Below, in pieces: positions 17,534 to 25,864 of a stretch of DNA of 64,000 bases. The DNA is from Staphylococcus lutrae. GTDB taxonomy: Bacteria > Bacillota > Bacilli > Staphylococcales > Staphylococcaceae. The notes beneath the pieces are model-generated. The model had not been told where the DNA came from. It was given only the letters and a program-made list of their open reading frames with translations, and searched no databases. How positions within the stretch are numbered: position 1 is the first letter of the stretch; every line of letters starts with the position of its first letter. The DNA lies in NCBI RefSeq assembly GCF_002101335.1, contig NZ_CP020773.1:930001-994000 (forward strand). The letters are read 5' to 3'. The position numbers and the translations under genes were made by a program.

Positions 17534-20374
17534 TTACTCCAATACGTCACTTTTTTCAGCTTTTTCAGCTAATCCTTGTGCCAACGGATGTAAATAAGGC
17601 TTACCAATCAAACCGATCAAGAAGAATCCTATGCCAAACAGACCTAACATCGTCAATTTAAATGTTAAAATCTGTGGTACAGGGCCTCCAACCGCTTCTC
17701 TTAATGCATCGATACTATACGAGAATGGTAAAAACGGATGAATATTTTGGAAAAACTGTGGTGTCACTTCAATTGGGAATGTCCCTCCACCACCGGCAAT
17801 TTGTAATACGAGTAAAACGATCGCCAATGCCTTTCCTGGGTTCCCCAAAACAGAAACTAATGTATATACAATCGTTGTAAAGACAATTGCTGAATAAATT
17901 GAAATCGCAATGAATAAAGGAACGGACTCTACAGATGCTTTAAGAATAACAATGTCTCCAATCGAAACAATCGTTGCTTGGATGATATTCATTAATAAAA
18001 AGAGTCCCATCTTACCGAGATAGATTTCTCGTATCGTTAAATACGGTTTCAAAGTCGCATGTTTATTGTGTGTTGTTAATAAACTAACTAATAATAATGC
18101 CCCTACCCAAATGGATAACGCTGTATAAAATGGTGTACTCGCCGAACCATAATTCTTCACAGGGAAAATATCTTCTTTATGCAAGTCGATTGGATTTGCA
18201 ATGATCCCTGCTTGCTTTTTCAAATCATTGCGCAATAAATCAATCAGATCTTCAATCGTATGTGCTTTATCAAGCTCTTTGAAAATACGATCTGCCTTTT
18301 GTAAATCTTGCTCTACACCCGGTAAATCATTTCGTGCAAATTCAGCCACTCGGTGCAATGTTTCTTTTGCTTGAGGTTGATTGGTATCTAAAATCTCACG
18401 TAAACGATCATATTCTGCAAAAACTTTTGGTAATTTATTATTGACGTTTGATGTCACGTCACTAATACGGGATTCTACACCAGGGAGATCATTTTCAACA
18501 AATTGCGATGCTTTCGCAACTTTTTCTCGAAACTTAGGGAAATACGCTTGCGCTGCATCGATGGCTTGAATGTACTGAGCTTCTATATGCGGCAATGTAT
18601 CACTCAATTGATGCAAACGCTGCTGCCCTTCAGTTAAAATTTGCTGTCCCTGACGAATCGCACGGTTCACATTTTGGAGTTGTTGTTGTACCGTTTCTAC
18701 TGTTGTTGCGCCTTGATTTAACGCTTGTCCTAAGTTCTGCGCCAAAGTCTCTGTCGCTTGGGCAAGCTGATTTTGAATCTCGTTCGGTAACGTTTTAAAG
18801 TGACTTTGTATTTTGTCGATACTGCTTAATACCTTCATCGCTTCTGCATCACCAGAATTCCCCGCCTTGATGGCATCATTTAATGCATTTAATTGTTGTG
18901 TCAATTGTTGAATATCATCTTGCGCTGTTTTCAATTGTGACTGAGGTTGAGACAAGTCCACATGATCGGTCTTTTCAAGTTGAGATAAGAAATCACGATA
19001 ATCTCGAACCATTTTATTCACGTTGTTCATTCGAGCAATCACATGACTTAAAGGGACTTCAAATTGCTTTGGCTGATCGGTGCTTAAAATACCTGAACTC
19101 AAAGTTTTCACGACATCCATGTCTGTTCCTGTTGCCTCGAGCTGTTGATTCATCGCTTGATTCATATTTTGTAATGTTTCTTGATAAGCTGTCGTCAACG
19201 TCGATGCCTCGTCACTTGAAATGACGTGTCCTTCCGGTAACGGAGAAGCATTTCCTTGTGTCGCTGTACTCAGTGGCTGTACCGTATAAACAGTACCAAC
19301 TGTACTTTGTGGTTGCAACCCCGACACCTGGTGGCTTGGTGCATTTTGATTCGGTGCGCTTTGTAGGCCATTCGTACGATTGGCACCGTTTTGTAACACA
19401 TTGATGCGCTGTTCAATGTCAGTCAAACGTTGTTGAATGTCATTCAATTGCACACGCGCTTTATCCGTTCCCTCTATCGCACGGTCGATCCCATTATTTA
19501 TAGTAGGAAACTGATTAGGCACTTTACTCCCAATTTGCAACACACGTTCAATTTCTGGCATCGCCTGATTCAATGAGACGATTAATTTTGCACGTTCATT
19601 GATCGCTGGAATACTCGCATTCAGTTGATTTAATCGTTCTGTCGCATTCACTGCATCTGCTTTATATTGATCCAATGCTCTAAAGCGATCGGCATAAGCA
19701 TCGATATCCGCTTGATGTTCATCTAAGTAAATCAATGTTTTGCGGAATTGCTCGATTTTAGGCAAAGCGGCATTCGCTGCATATACGCCCTCTTTCACTT
19801 TATTGTATGTTGGCAGCTGATCTTCAAGTTTAATACCGACACGATTCGCTTCATCCAATAGGGCTTTCGTCACCGTTTCATTGAATCGATCATTTGCCTT
19901 TTTGACAATCTCACTCGACCCCGCGTCTGTCATTTTAGGTGCGATCGCATTAAGTTTTTGATTGACTTTATATTCAACTTCCGCTTGCTGAGGATCTTTA
20001 CGGACAATCCCTGTGACTTGATGTGTAAATTTTTCTGGAATATAAATAGCTGCGTAATATTTTCCCATTCGTAAATCTTGGTCCGCTTTTTCTCGACTTA
20101 CAAATTGCCAATCGAAGTGATGATCTTTATGCAAAGTTTCTTCAATTTGGTTTCCTACGTTCACTTTCTTTTGACGTACAGTATCTCCTTTATCTTCATT
20201 GACAACCGCAATTTTTATTTTATTCGTATTTGAATAAGGATCCCAAGTTGCTTCAAGGTTAAACCATGCATAAAAAGAAGGTAATATGGCTAACCCGATA
20301 ATGAGCACCATGGCGCCTGGTGTTTTAGCAATTTTTTTGATATCCATCAGAAAAAGTTTGATGGCATTTTTCAT
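17534..20374 (-). CDS. YhgE/Pip-family membrane protein
   Basis: This 946-residue membrane protein is related to phage infection protein (Pip) and EsaA-type proteins. One N-terminal membrane helix (about 18-38, after MKNAIKLFLMDIKKI) is followed by a conserved extracytoplasmic block (WDPYSNTNKIKIAVVNEDKG). A long Gln-rich coiled-coil region (about 190-720) comes next, with a low-complexity TNGLQSAPNQNAPSH linker near 340. The C-terminus carries six hydrophobic segments (about 750-930), an ABC-2-like membrane domain. GAGGTGAG precedes the ATG. Relatives serve as phage receptors or in surface secretion; the function here is not shown by the sequence. It is divergent from the wall hydrolase gene at 20683. 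Confidence 0.8.
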   Translation of the reverse strand: MKNAIKLFLMDIKKIAKTPGAMVLIIGLAILPSFYAWFNLEATWDPYSNTNKIKIAVVNEDKGDTVRQKKVNVGNQIEETLHKDHHFDWQFVSREKADQDLRMGKYYAAIYIPEKFTHQVTGIVRKDPQQAEVEYKVNQKLNAIAPKMTDAGSSEIVKKANDRFNETVTKALLDEANRVGIKLEDQLPTYNKVKEGVYAANAALPKIEQFRKTLIYLDEHQADIDAYADRFRALDQYKADAVNATERLNQLNASIPAINERAKLIVSLNQAMPEIERVLQIGSKVPNQFPTINNGIDRAIEGTDKARVQLNDIQQRLTDIEQRINVLQNGANRTNGLQSAPNQNAPSHQVSGLQPQSTVGTVYTVQPLSTATQGNASPLPEGHVISSDEASTLTTAYQETLQNMNQAMNQQLEATGTDMDVVKTLSSGILSTDQPKQFEVPLSHVIARMNNVNKMVRDYRDFLSQLEKTDHVDLSQPQSQLKTAQDDIQQLTQQLNALNDAIKAGNSGDAEAMKVLSSIDKIQSHFKTLPNEIQNQLAQATETLAQNLGQALNQGATTVETVQQQLQNVNRAIRQGQQILTEGQQRLHQLSDTLPHIEAQYIQAIDAAQAYFPKFREKVAKASQFVENDLPGVESRISDVTSNVNNKLPKVFAEYDRLREILDTNQPQAKETLHRVAEFARNDLPGVEQDLQKADRIFKELDKAHTIEDLIDLLRNDLKKQAGIIANPIDLHKEDIFPVKNYGSASTPFYTALSIWVGALLLVSLLTTHNKHATLKPYLTIREIYLGKMGLFLLMNIIQATIVSIGDIVILKASVESVPLFIAISIYSAIVFTTIVYTLVSVLGNPGKALAIVLLVLQIAGGGGTFPIEVTPQFFQNIHPFLPFSYSIDALREAVGGPVPQILTFKLTMLGLFGIGFFLIGLIGKPYLHPLAQGLAEKAEKSDVLE

Positions 20375-20682
20375 TTTCTCACCTCAATATTGAATGAAAC
20401 GCTTTATTATTTACGTCCCTTCATGTAGTATAAACATGTGCATGAATTGTAAAAAATCCTTTATATATTTAAGTTAACATACATCAACAAACATCAGGCA
20501 TATTACAGTATAACAATTCCATCATCGGTTTGTACACCCTGTTTTAATATCCTTGTGCGCCTCTATCAAACACTTAGGACCACGCATGATTGGCATGCTG
20601 TCTTACACTTTGAATAATGACGCATAGACGTAAAAATTAAACCATGCACTGTACGCATTACTTTTCGGAAAGGAGTATCGAC

Positions 20683-22614
20683 TTGAACAAAACATTTATT
20701 TTTTCAGGACTGCTCGGTACAGCAGTACTATTGCCCTCAGTGACACCACATTGGACTGTTTCAGCGACACAACAAGCTGAGAACACGACCAAAGAAGAAA
20801 CGTCCACCCATCATGACGACAATTCTAAATCGGATGACAAAGTCGCTTATCGTTCGGAAGAAACCGATACATCAAAAAAGAAAGCAACCATTGATGACAA
20901 AGACGCGACACCCGAATCTCAAATACTTACGCACCTTTTCTCACAGAACAAGAATTCATCCTTCAATACGCCTTTTTCAACTCAAAAAAATGGCCTGGAT
21001 CCCCTCTTTCATTCTGTGTTAAATGACGTTACTGATGTGCTCAATCCTGCATATTTTTTCTCAAAACAAGAAACGTCCAATCCAAATACGCAAACAACAG
21101 TGGCACCAGAAAACCGAGACTTTCTCGAGCAACTCCAAACGTTGTTAACGGGTCAAGGCTCTGAGCAACATGAACCACAGCCTGCACCCCAATCTAAAAA
21201 AACGGCAGCTTCTGAATCATCATCTCAAACTGAAGCACTGGCATCCAAGCCTTCAGATGCACATGCTGACGCAACGAAAAATGAAGCTTCGCATGCAACA
21301 CATACACAAAAACCAAATTCTGATGCGATTGACTCTGAATCGTCAACATCTTCAAAAAATACGGATTCGACAGCCTCTCATCGCAACGACAGTGCGCCGG
21401 AACAAAATGAAGCCGTGATTGATTCATTGTTAGATCAATACAGCGAAAAAGCACGTCAAACGAATGATGCCTATCGAAAACAAAAAGCGGCAATAAGTCA
21501 ACATCATACAAACACACATGAGTCGCAAATTACTAATCCGGACTCATTCAAACAGACACGTGAACAAGCGCCGAGTCAATCTTTTACATCATCGTCTCAA
21601 GACGCAAATACCCGTCAAACCTCACTCTTTGAAGTCATACCAAAATCCGACTCTGATTTTAGCGAGACGCAACAAATGCGCGCTATTCCACAAAATTCGA
21701 CACGTGCGTTTATTCGTGATATCGCTAAGGCGGCACATGATATCGGTCAGCAAGAGGACATCTATGCTTCCGTTATGATTGCCCAAGCCATTTTAGAATC
21801 AGATTCTGGAAAAAGCGAATTAGCACGCGCCCCTTACTATAATTTATTTGGCATTAAAGGGGGCTATCAGGGGCAGTCTGTCAATTTCCAAACGTTAGAA
21901 TCAGATGGAAATCAGCTGTATCAAATCCAAGCAGACTTCAGAACGTATCCCAATCAAAAAGCATCATTGTCAGACTATGCCGATTTAATTAAAAATGGGA
22001 TTGATGGAAATCCTACAATCTATAAAGAGGTATGGAAAAGCGAGAGTTCTGACTACCGCTCAGCTACAACAGCATTAGTTGGAACTTATGCCACTGATCC
22101 ACAATATGATAAAAAGCTACAAGCCATTATTGAAGCTTATGATTTAACACGTTTTGATGAAAAAGATATGCCGACATCGCTTGATGACAATCCGATGCCA
22201 TCTCCTTCTCAAGACGATATTGGTACATTCAAGCCGTTCTCAGTATCTGGTCCATCCCCTTATCCACATGGTCAGTGTACATGGTATGTGTATCATCGGA
22301 TGGCACAATTCGGTATCAACATTCCGGGCGATATGGGGAACGCTAGCGATTGGACTTACTCTGCACTCATTAAAGGCTATAGTGTATCTCGTCAACCTAA
22401 AGTCCATCATGCTGTCGTTTTCAAACCGAATCAACTCGGTGCCGATCGCTACTATGGTCACGTTGCCTTTGTTGAAAAAGTCCTTCATGATGGTTCAATT
22501 GTTGTTTCTGAATCTAATGTCAAAGGACTCGGTGTCATCTCATACCGTACCATCAACGCAAACCAAGCTCAAAAATTAGATTATATCAGTGGCGATTTAT
22601 CAACGCTCAATTAA
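20683..22614 (+). CDS. Secreted wall hydrolase with GH73 glucosaminidase and CHAP amidase domains
   Basis: This 643-residue secreted protein has a signal peptide (about 1-28, ending TVSA). A long Ser/Thr/Asn/Gln-rich low-complexity linker (about 30-345) follows. The GH73 N-acetylglucosaminidase domain (about 350-500) has catalytic Glu372 in AQAILESDSGKSELA. The CHAP amidase/endopeptidase domain (about 525-640) has Cys532 in HGQCTWYVY and His593 in YGHVAFVE. It should cleave both glycan and peptide parts of peptidoglycan. I use the TTG at 20683, because AAAGGAG lies 7-8 nt upstream; the ATG at 20644 lacks a site and would spoil the signal peptide. It resembles the two-domain hydrolase encoded near sasF in S. 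aureus. Confidence 0.9.
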   Translation: MNKTFIFSGLLGTAVLLPSVTPHWTVSATQQAENTTKEETSTHHDDNSKSDDKVAYRSEETDTSKKKATIDDKDATPESQILTHLFSQNKNSSFNTPFSTQKNGLDPLFHSVLNDVTDVLNPAYFFSKQETSNPNTQTTVAPENRDFLEQLQTLLTGQGSEQHEPQPAPQSKKTAASESSSQTEALASKPSDAHADATKNEASHATHTQKPNSDAIDSESSTSSKNTDSTASHRNDSAPEQNEAVIDSLLDQYSEKARQTNDAYRKQKAAISQHHTNTHESQITNPDSFKQTREQAPSQSFTSSSQDANTRQTSLFEVIPKSDSDFSETQQMRAIPQNSTRAFIRDIAKAAHDIGQQEDIYASVMIAQAILESDSGKSELARAPYYNLFGIKGGYQGQSVNFQTLESDGNQLYQIQADFRTYPNQKASLSDYADLIKNGIDGNPTIYKEVWKSESSDYRSATTALVGTYATDPQYDKKLQAIIEAYDLTRFDEKDMPTSLDDNPMPSPSQDDIGTFKPFSVSGPSPYPHGQCTWYVYHRMAQFGINIPGDMGNASDWTYSALIKGYSVSRQPKVHHAVVFKPNQLGADRYYGHVAFVEKVLHDGSIVVSESNVKGLGVISYRTINANQAQKLDYISGDLSTLN

Positions 22615-22738
22615 TAAAATATTTTTGAAACGCTATTATTGGGGATTTTAACACCGTTACTAACGGCATATAAAAGTAATATCATTAACACATATGTAGG
22701 CCTATCGTAAGTGGATATGATTCAAAAGATGCAGACGG
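22615..22738. other. Intergenic region after the hydrolase gene
   Basis: It contains a small hairpin (ccgtta / taacgg near 22654-22666) and no recognisable gene. It leads into the Fst-type toxin promoter. Confidence 0.4.
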
Positions 22739-22744
22739 TATAAT
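22739..22744 (+). promoter_or_regulatory. -10 box of the Fst-type toxin RNA
   Basis: A perfect TATAAT lies about 56 nt before the toxin ATG. A plausible weak -35 (ttcaaa) is further upstream. The predicted RNA would start near 22751 and carry a 5' hairpin. Confidence 0.5.
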
Positions 22745-22759
22745 AATGAAATTGCCTAT

Positions 22760-22788
22760 CTCTCAGGCGTCAATGCAGACGCAGAGAG
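22760..22788 (+). promoter_or_regulatory. 5'-UTR hairpin sequestering the toxin ribosome binding site
   Basis: Two stacked stems, ctctc / gagag and gcgtc / gacgc with the loop aatgca, lie just before the toxin ATG. The ribosome binding site GAGAGGG is in the 3' arm. This matches the translational self-repression seen in Fst/par-type toxin mRNAs. Confidence 0.55.
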
Positions 22789-22799
22789 GGAATCTATTC

Positions 22800-22895
22800 A
22801 TGCTAGAGATTCTTGTTCACATCACGACCACAGCCATCAGTGGTTGTTATTTACGCATTGGCTACGTAATCGCAATGACAAATAGGCGACTATAG
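22800..22895 (+). pseudogene. Frameshifted Fst-family type I toxin gene
   Basis: The frame starts MLEILVHITTTAISGC, the hallmark N-terminus of Fst-family small membrane toxins, with GAGAGGG upstream. It then runs out of phase as YLRIGYVIAMTNRRL. The expected C-terminus LFTHWLRNRNDK plus stop is present in another frame at 22847-22885. A small deletion of about 3n+1 bases at codon 15-16 has removed the residues between ISG and LFTHW and shifted the frame. The membrane helix is thus broken, and the toxin is probably inactive unless frameshifting occurs. The flanking -10 box, ribosome-binding-site hairpin and terminator are retained. An antisense RNA antitoxin would be expected from the right. 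Confidence 0.75.
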
Positions 22896-22902
22896 TCACT
22901 CT

Positions 22903-22937
22903 AAAAGGGGCTGGGACATAGGGTTTCAGCCCCTTTT
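22903..22937. terminator. Bidirectional terminator (staphylococcal ggggctgggaca-type hairpin)
   Basis: The 11-bp stem aaaaggggctg / cagcccctttt is flanked by A and T runs and closes the Fst-type toxin locus. It could terminate RNAs from either side. The gggctgggacata core recalls a common staphylococcal intergenic repeat. Confidence 0.75.
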
Positions 22938-22997
22938 TCCTTCAGAAAAAGAATATAACTGTACATGCTTATTTAAGCAAATTTGTACATACTTATC

Positions 22998-23025
22998 TTG
23001 ACATTTATATTTTGCTTATTAAAAT
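22998..23025 (+). promoter_or_regulatory. Orphan plus-strand promoter candidate
   Basis: TTGACA, a 16-bp spacer and TAAAAT form a good sigma-A promoter pointing right. No plus-strand gene follows for several kb; transcription would run antisense into the small minus-strand genes of the AT-rich island. Confidence 0.4.
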
Positions 23026-23087
23026 GTGCTATTTTCTATTGCCTTATCCTAGTCAAAATCGGTTGTTTTTCAATATATTTAACATTG

Positions 23088-23288
23088 TTACTCAAATATA
23101 AAATATCCTGCTATAATACCTAATAAGAAGTACAGTATAAATGCAATAAAAATGTTTTTTTTGTCATTTTTTAATAATTCATTAGATTTGCCTGTGCGTT
23201 TTTTGATGATTTTTTCATCAATCCATTTACTTCCAGTAGAAGCCAATGAAAATACTAAACCGGTTAAAATGATATAGAGTATCGCCAT
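23088..23288 (-). CDS. Small two-helix membrane protein
   Basis: The 66-residue protein has hydrophobic segments at about 2-18 and 47-65, with a basic loop (KIIKKRTGKSNELLKNDKK) between them. TAAGGAG lies 8 nt before the ATG, so translation is likely. It is the last gene of the AT-rich island on the minus strand, immediately after the thioredoxin-fold stub. No family is recognised. Such small membrane proteins occur as immunity or accessory proteins in peptide clusters, but nothing here proves that. Confidence 0.5.
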   Translation of the reverse strand: MAILYIILTGLVFSLASTGSKWIDEKIIKKRTGKSNELLKNDKKNIFIAFILYFLLGIIAGYFIFE

Positions 23289-23305
23289 TGTTTTTTCTCC
23301 TTAAT

Positions 23306-23413
23306 TTATAAATTCAAATATTTTTCAACTTCTTTAATCGAATATGGATCTTTAATGAATTTTCCATTAACATAAACGCTTGGAACATACTTATTTTTAT
23401 ATTTTTTATACAT
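23306..23413 (-). pseudogene. C-terminal stub of a thioredoxin-fold protein
   Basis: The 35-residue reading frame encodes YVPSVYVNGKFIKDPYSI followed by KEVEKYLNL. This looks like the C-terminal half of a thioredoxin/glutaredoxin/DsbA-fold protein, with the cis-Pro before a beta-strand (VPSVYVNG). The N-terminal half with the CxxC active site is missing. The fragment follows the ATP-grasp stop by 13 nt. It may be translated from its own ATG (weak AGGAA upstream), but it is most easily read as a deletion remnant. Confidence 0.45.
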
Positions 23414-23426
23414 TTCCTAATCTTTT

Positions 23427-24569
23427 TTAGCTAAATTTAATATTTATACCTCTTTTCAAAAAATGATTCGCGTTACTAATGGATTCATTTCTACTTTTTC
23501 CTACACTTATCGCTTGAGCAATTCTCCCACTACTTGAAACATTCATACTTAATATATCTTTTTCTTTGCACCATACCCTATATTCTTTTATGTTAAATTC
23601 TTTAATATACTTTTCATTTATTTCGATTTTCTCTACCAAACCAGCCTTTGGAGGTAAGTATGAAATAGCCGCATAACGCGGTACATTGATGTGAAAAGAA
23701 TCTATATCGTCTATTTGATCTTTTGTAACCATTCCTCTAAATATCGTTTCAATTATATTTTTGTCAAAAGCTAAATCGTATAAATCATTAATCTGATCTC
23801 CACCAAATCTTGCTTGACTTTCTACTATCTTTAGTCCTTCATTTGTAACAATAATTTCTGTATGGCAAGGACCATTAATGACATTCATAATATCTAAAAA
23901 TTTCATCACATCACTTTGTATCATACTTATTTCATCGTGAGATAAACTTGCTGGGACAATATGTCCTAATTCTATAAAATTTTCGCCTTTTATTTTTTCT
24001 GTTATACAATAAATCTTGTGAATACCACCTTCAGAGTAACTTTCAACGCTAAATTCTTTACCTTCTATAAATTGTTCTATAATAAATTCTTCTATTTTTA
24101 GGTTATTTATTAAATCTGCTATTTCTTTTAAACTACACTTCGATATTTTGTAGATATCTTTGCTTGCTGAACCTTTTTTAGGTTTTAATATGCTTGTTCC
24201 ATAGTTTGATACAAACTTTATTATTTTTTCTGCATTTAAATTATCAGAAAAATTCAGGCTATCAAATCCTTCCTTGCTTAAATGCTTTCTCATTTTATAC
24301 TTATTCGATGATAATTCTATTGATCCTTTAGAGTAAGTATAATTAACGCCTAACGTTTCGCAAATTCTTAAAGCTACTTCCTGTAAATCGTCTTCAAGCG
24401 TATAAACAAAGTCAACATTATCCAACTCATTTATTTTTATGGCCTCACCTAACCATCTTTCCATCGAATTCTCTTCTATATAGAAAGTCATATTATATAG
24501 ATTTTTATGATTCTTTTTTTCATATTCTTGTAATGTAATTAAAGTTCCCTTCCCTTTTAATGCAGACAA
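23427..24569 (-). CDS. ATP-grasp ligase, probably N-terminally truncated
   Basis: The 380-residue protein has the ATP-grasp fold of carboxylate-amine ligases (BacD/PurT/biotin carboxylase-like): SILKPKKGSASKDIYKI (ATP-binding Lys), EEFIIEQFIEGKEFSVE, and the metal site IVESQARFGGDQINDL. Such enzymes join an amino acid or acid to an amine using ATP. The N-terminus begins at a TTG (MSALKGKGTLITL) that overlaps the end of the adenylation gene by 13 bp. The usual first beta-alpha unit of about 25 residues is missing, as if a deletion had joined the two genes out of frame. The catalytic core looks intact. The substrate is unknown. Confidence 0.7.
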   Translation of the reverse strand: MSALKGKGTLITLQEYEKKNHKNLYNMTFYIEENSMERWLGEAIKINELDNVDFVYTLEDDLQEVALRICETLGVNYTYSKGSIELSSNKYKMRKHLSKEGFDSLNFSDNLNAEKIIKFVSNYGTSILKPKKGSASKDIYKISKCSLKEIADLINNLKIEEFIIEQFIEGKEFSVESYSEGGIHKIYCITEKIKGENFIELGHIVPASLSHDEISMIQSDVMKFLDIMNVINGPCHTEIIVTNEGLKIVESQARFGGDQINDLYDLAFDKNIIETIFRGMVTKDQIDDIDSFHINVPRYAAISYLPPKAGLVEKIEINEKYIKEFNIKEYRVWCKEKDILSMNVSSSGRIAQAISVGKSRNESISNANHFLKRGINIKFS

Positions 24570-25543
24570 ATATCATCATTTCCTTCTAGTTTAATCTCTA
24601 CACCATTTATAGGAACACCTATGGGGATCGTATTTTTTTCATTAAATTTCAATTGATAATAAGTGGCAAATATCGTTGCCTTTGCTGGGCCATATAAATT
24701 AAAAACATGAGTTGTCAAAGGGATGATATCTTTTAATTTATCTTTCAATGCTACATTGAATACTTCCCCTGCTACAGAAATTGTTTCTACACTTCTCCAC
24801 GAACACTTATTACCATTAGATAATAAAAACTCTAAATAACTAGGTGAGAATGCTAAGTGCGTAATTTCATACCTTTCTATATACTTTAAAGTATTTTTAA
24901 TTCGCTTTTCTACGGTATTAATGTTTTCATCATAACAAACCAACTGGCATCCTAATAAAATAGGCGCAAATATTTCACTCAATGAAACATCAAATGTATA
25001 TGATGTAGAAAATAAAAATTTAGAATTTTTGTCAGCTCCAATTAGCCTATAATATTCTGATAAAATATGATATATTCCATTCTCGGATAATCTTATCTTT
25101 TTAGGGTAGCCTGTGGATCCTGATGTAAGTGCTAAATATTCATTCTCTATAGCAGACTCAGAGAAATTATGTTGTCGATGATCATTCACATCCAAAGTGT
25201 TGATATCTAAATGATTGATATCAAGATTTTTGTCTGAGATTACATCATCAATCTCCAAGTCCTTGTGTAATAATAAGTGTTCTTCCAAATTAATATCTTT
25301 AGCAAGTGGAATAGGCACTTTCCCTGCTTTCCATATCCCTATTATTGTAGGTAAAACATATAAATCATTACTTAAGAGATAGGGTATGTATTTACGATTA
25401 GATTTTAAACAATATTTACTGATTTCATTAGATAAATGGTCAATTTCCATATTTGTATAGGCTTTATTTCCGTTAGTCAAAATAACTTGTTTAGGGTTTT
25501 TCGCTACATTTTCGTAGAATTTATCTAATATTTTGTTTTTCAT
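24557..25543 (-). CDS. Truncated NRPS-like adenylation (AMP-binding) domain
   Basis: The 328-residue protein has the N-terminal subdomain of an adenylate-forming enzyme: A3 TSGSTGYPKK (140-149), A4 FDVSLSEI (184-191), A5 NLYGPAKATI (282-291) and A6 PIGVPINGVEIKL (307-319). It stops there, so the C-terminal subdomain with A8 and the catalytic A10 Lys is absent. In A5 the usual YGPTE reads YGPAK; the conserved Glu that binds the Mg-ATP is Lys. Both points suggest that it cannot adenylate. AGAGGA lies about 5 nt before the ATG. It lies between an oxidoreductase fragment and an ATP-grasp gene, as in a decayed nonribosomal or siderophore-like cluster. Confidence 0.75.
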   Translation of the reverse strand: MKNKILDKFYENVAKNPKQVILTNGNKAYTNMEIDHLSNEISKYCLKSNRKYIPYLLSNDLYVLPTIIGIWKAGKVPIPLAKDINLEEHLLLHKDLEIDDVISDKNLDINHLDINTLDVNDHRQHNFSESAIENEYLALTSGSTGYPKKIRLSENGIYHILSEYYRLIGADKNSKFLFSTSYTFDVSLSEIFAPILLGCQLVCYDENINTVEKRIKNTLKYIERYEITHLAFSPSYLEFLLSNGNKCSWRSVETISVAGEVFNVALKDKLKDIIPLTTHVFNLYGPAKATIFATYYQLKFNEKNTIPIGVPINGVEIKLEGNDDICLH

Positions 25544-25555
25544 TATTATCCTCTT

Positions 25556-25730
25556 CTAACTTTTTATAATTTCTTTTATGTGATGCTCTAAGCAGAAATC
25601 AATATACATTGCATGACTTTTAAGCTCTGTAGAAATGATGACATGTGTGATTTCTTCTTTTGTATAATCCCTCCCATTTTTCAGAATCATAGTAATAATG
25701 AAAAATTTTGTCAAAATATTTTTCAAACAT
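25556..25730 (-). pseudogene. Frameshifted fragment of a Gfo/Idh/MocA-like oxidoreductase
   Basis: The minus strand reads MFEKYFDKIFHYYYDSEKWE. After dropping one G in GGGAGGG near 25669-25675 it continues DYTKEEITHVIISTELKSHA and MYIDFCLEHHIKEIIKS to a stop just before the adenylation gene's ribosome binding site. VIIST-x-x-KSH-x-x-YI-x-x-CLE resembles the second half of the NAD(P)-binding domain of Gfo/Idh/MocA oxidoreductases, a family that includes thiazolinyl imide reductases of siderophore clusters. Both ends of the protein are missing. A single base insertion breaks the frame, so it is a dead remnant. Confidence 0.5.
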
Positions 25731-25751
25731 TTTTAACCGCGCGACACTAAA

Positions 25752-25781
25752 CCCCTTTTCTGTTCTGCCAGAAAAGGGGTG
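25752..25781 (-). terminator. Terminator downstream of sasF
   Basis: An 11-bp perfect stem (ccccttttctg / cagaaaagggg) lies about 85 nt after the sasF stop. It insulates sasF from the AT-rich island. Confidence 0.7.
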
Positions 25782-25864
25782 CTTTGGGGGCTGACTCACG
25801 CGTTATGCTGAATACATCTCTTAATCTGATGCGGTAATGCCTCACTGTTAACACGCCGCACCTA

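Noticed and set aside
22755..22795. Glycine-riboswitch-like tctctcaggcgtc ... gcagagaggg
   Set aside because: Only a short motif resembles the riboswitch; it folds as a simple ribosome-binding-site-masking hairpin before an Fst-type toxin start, which explains it better.
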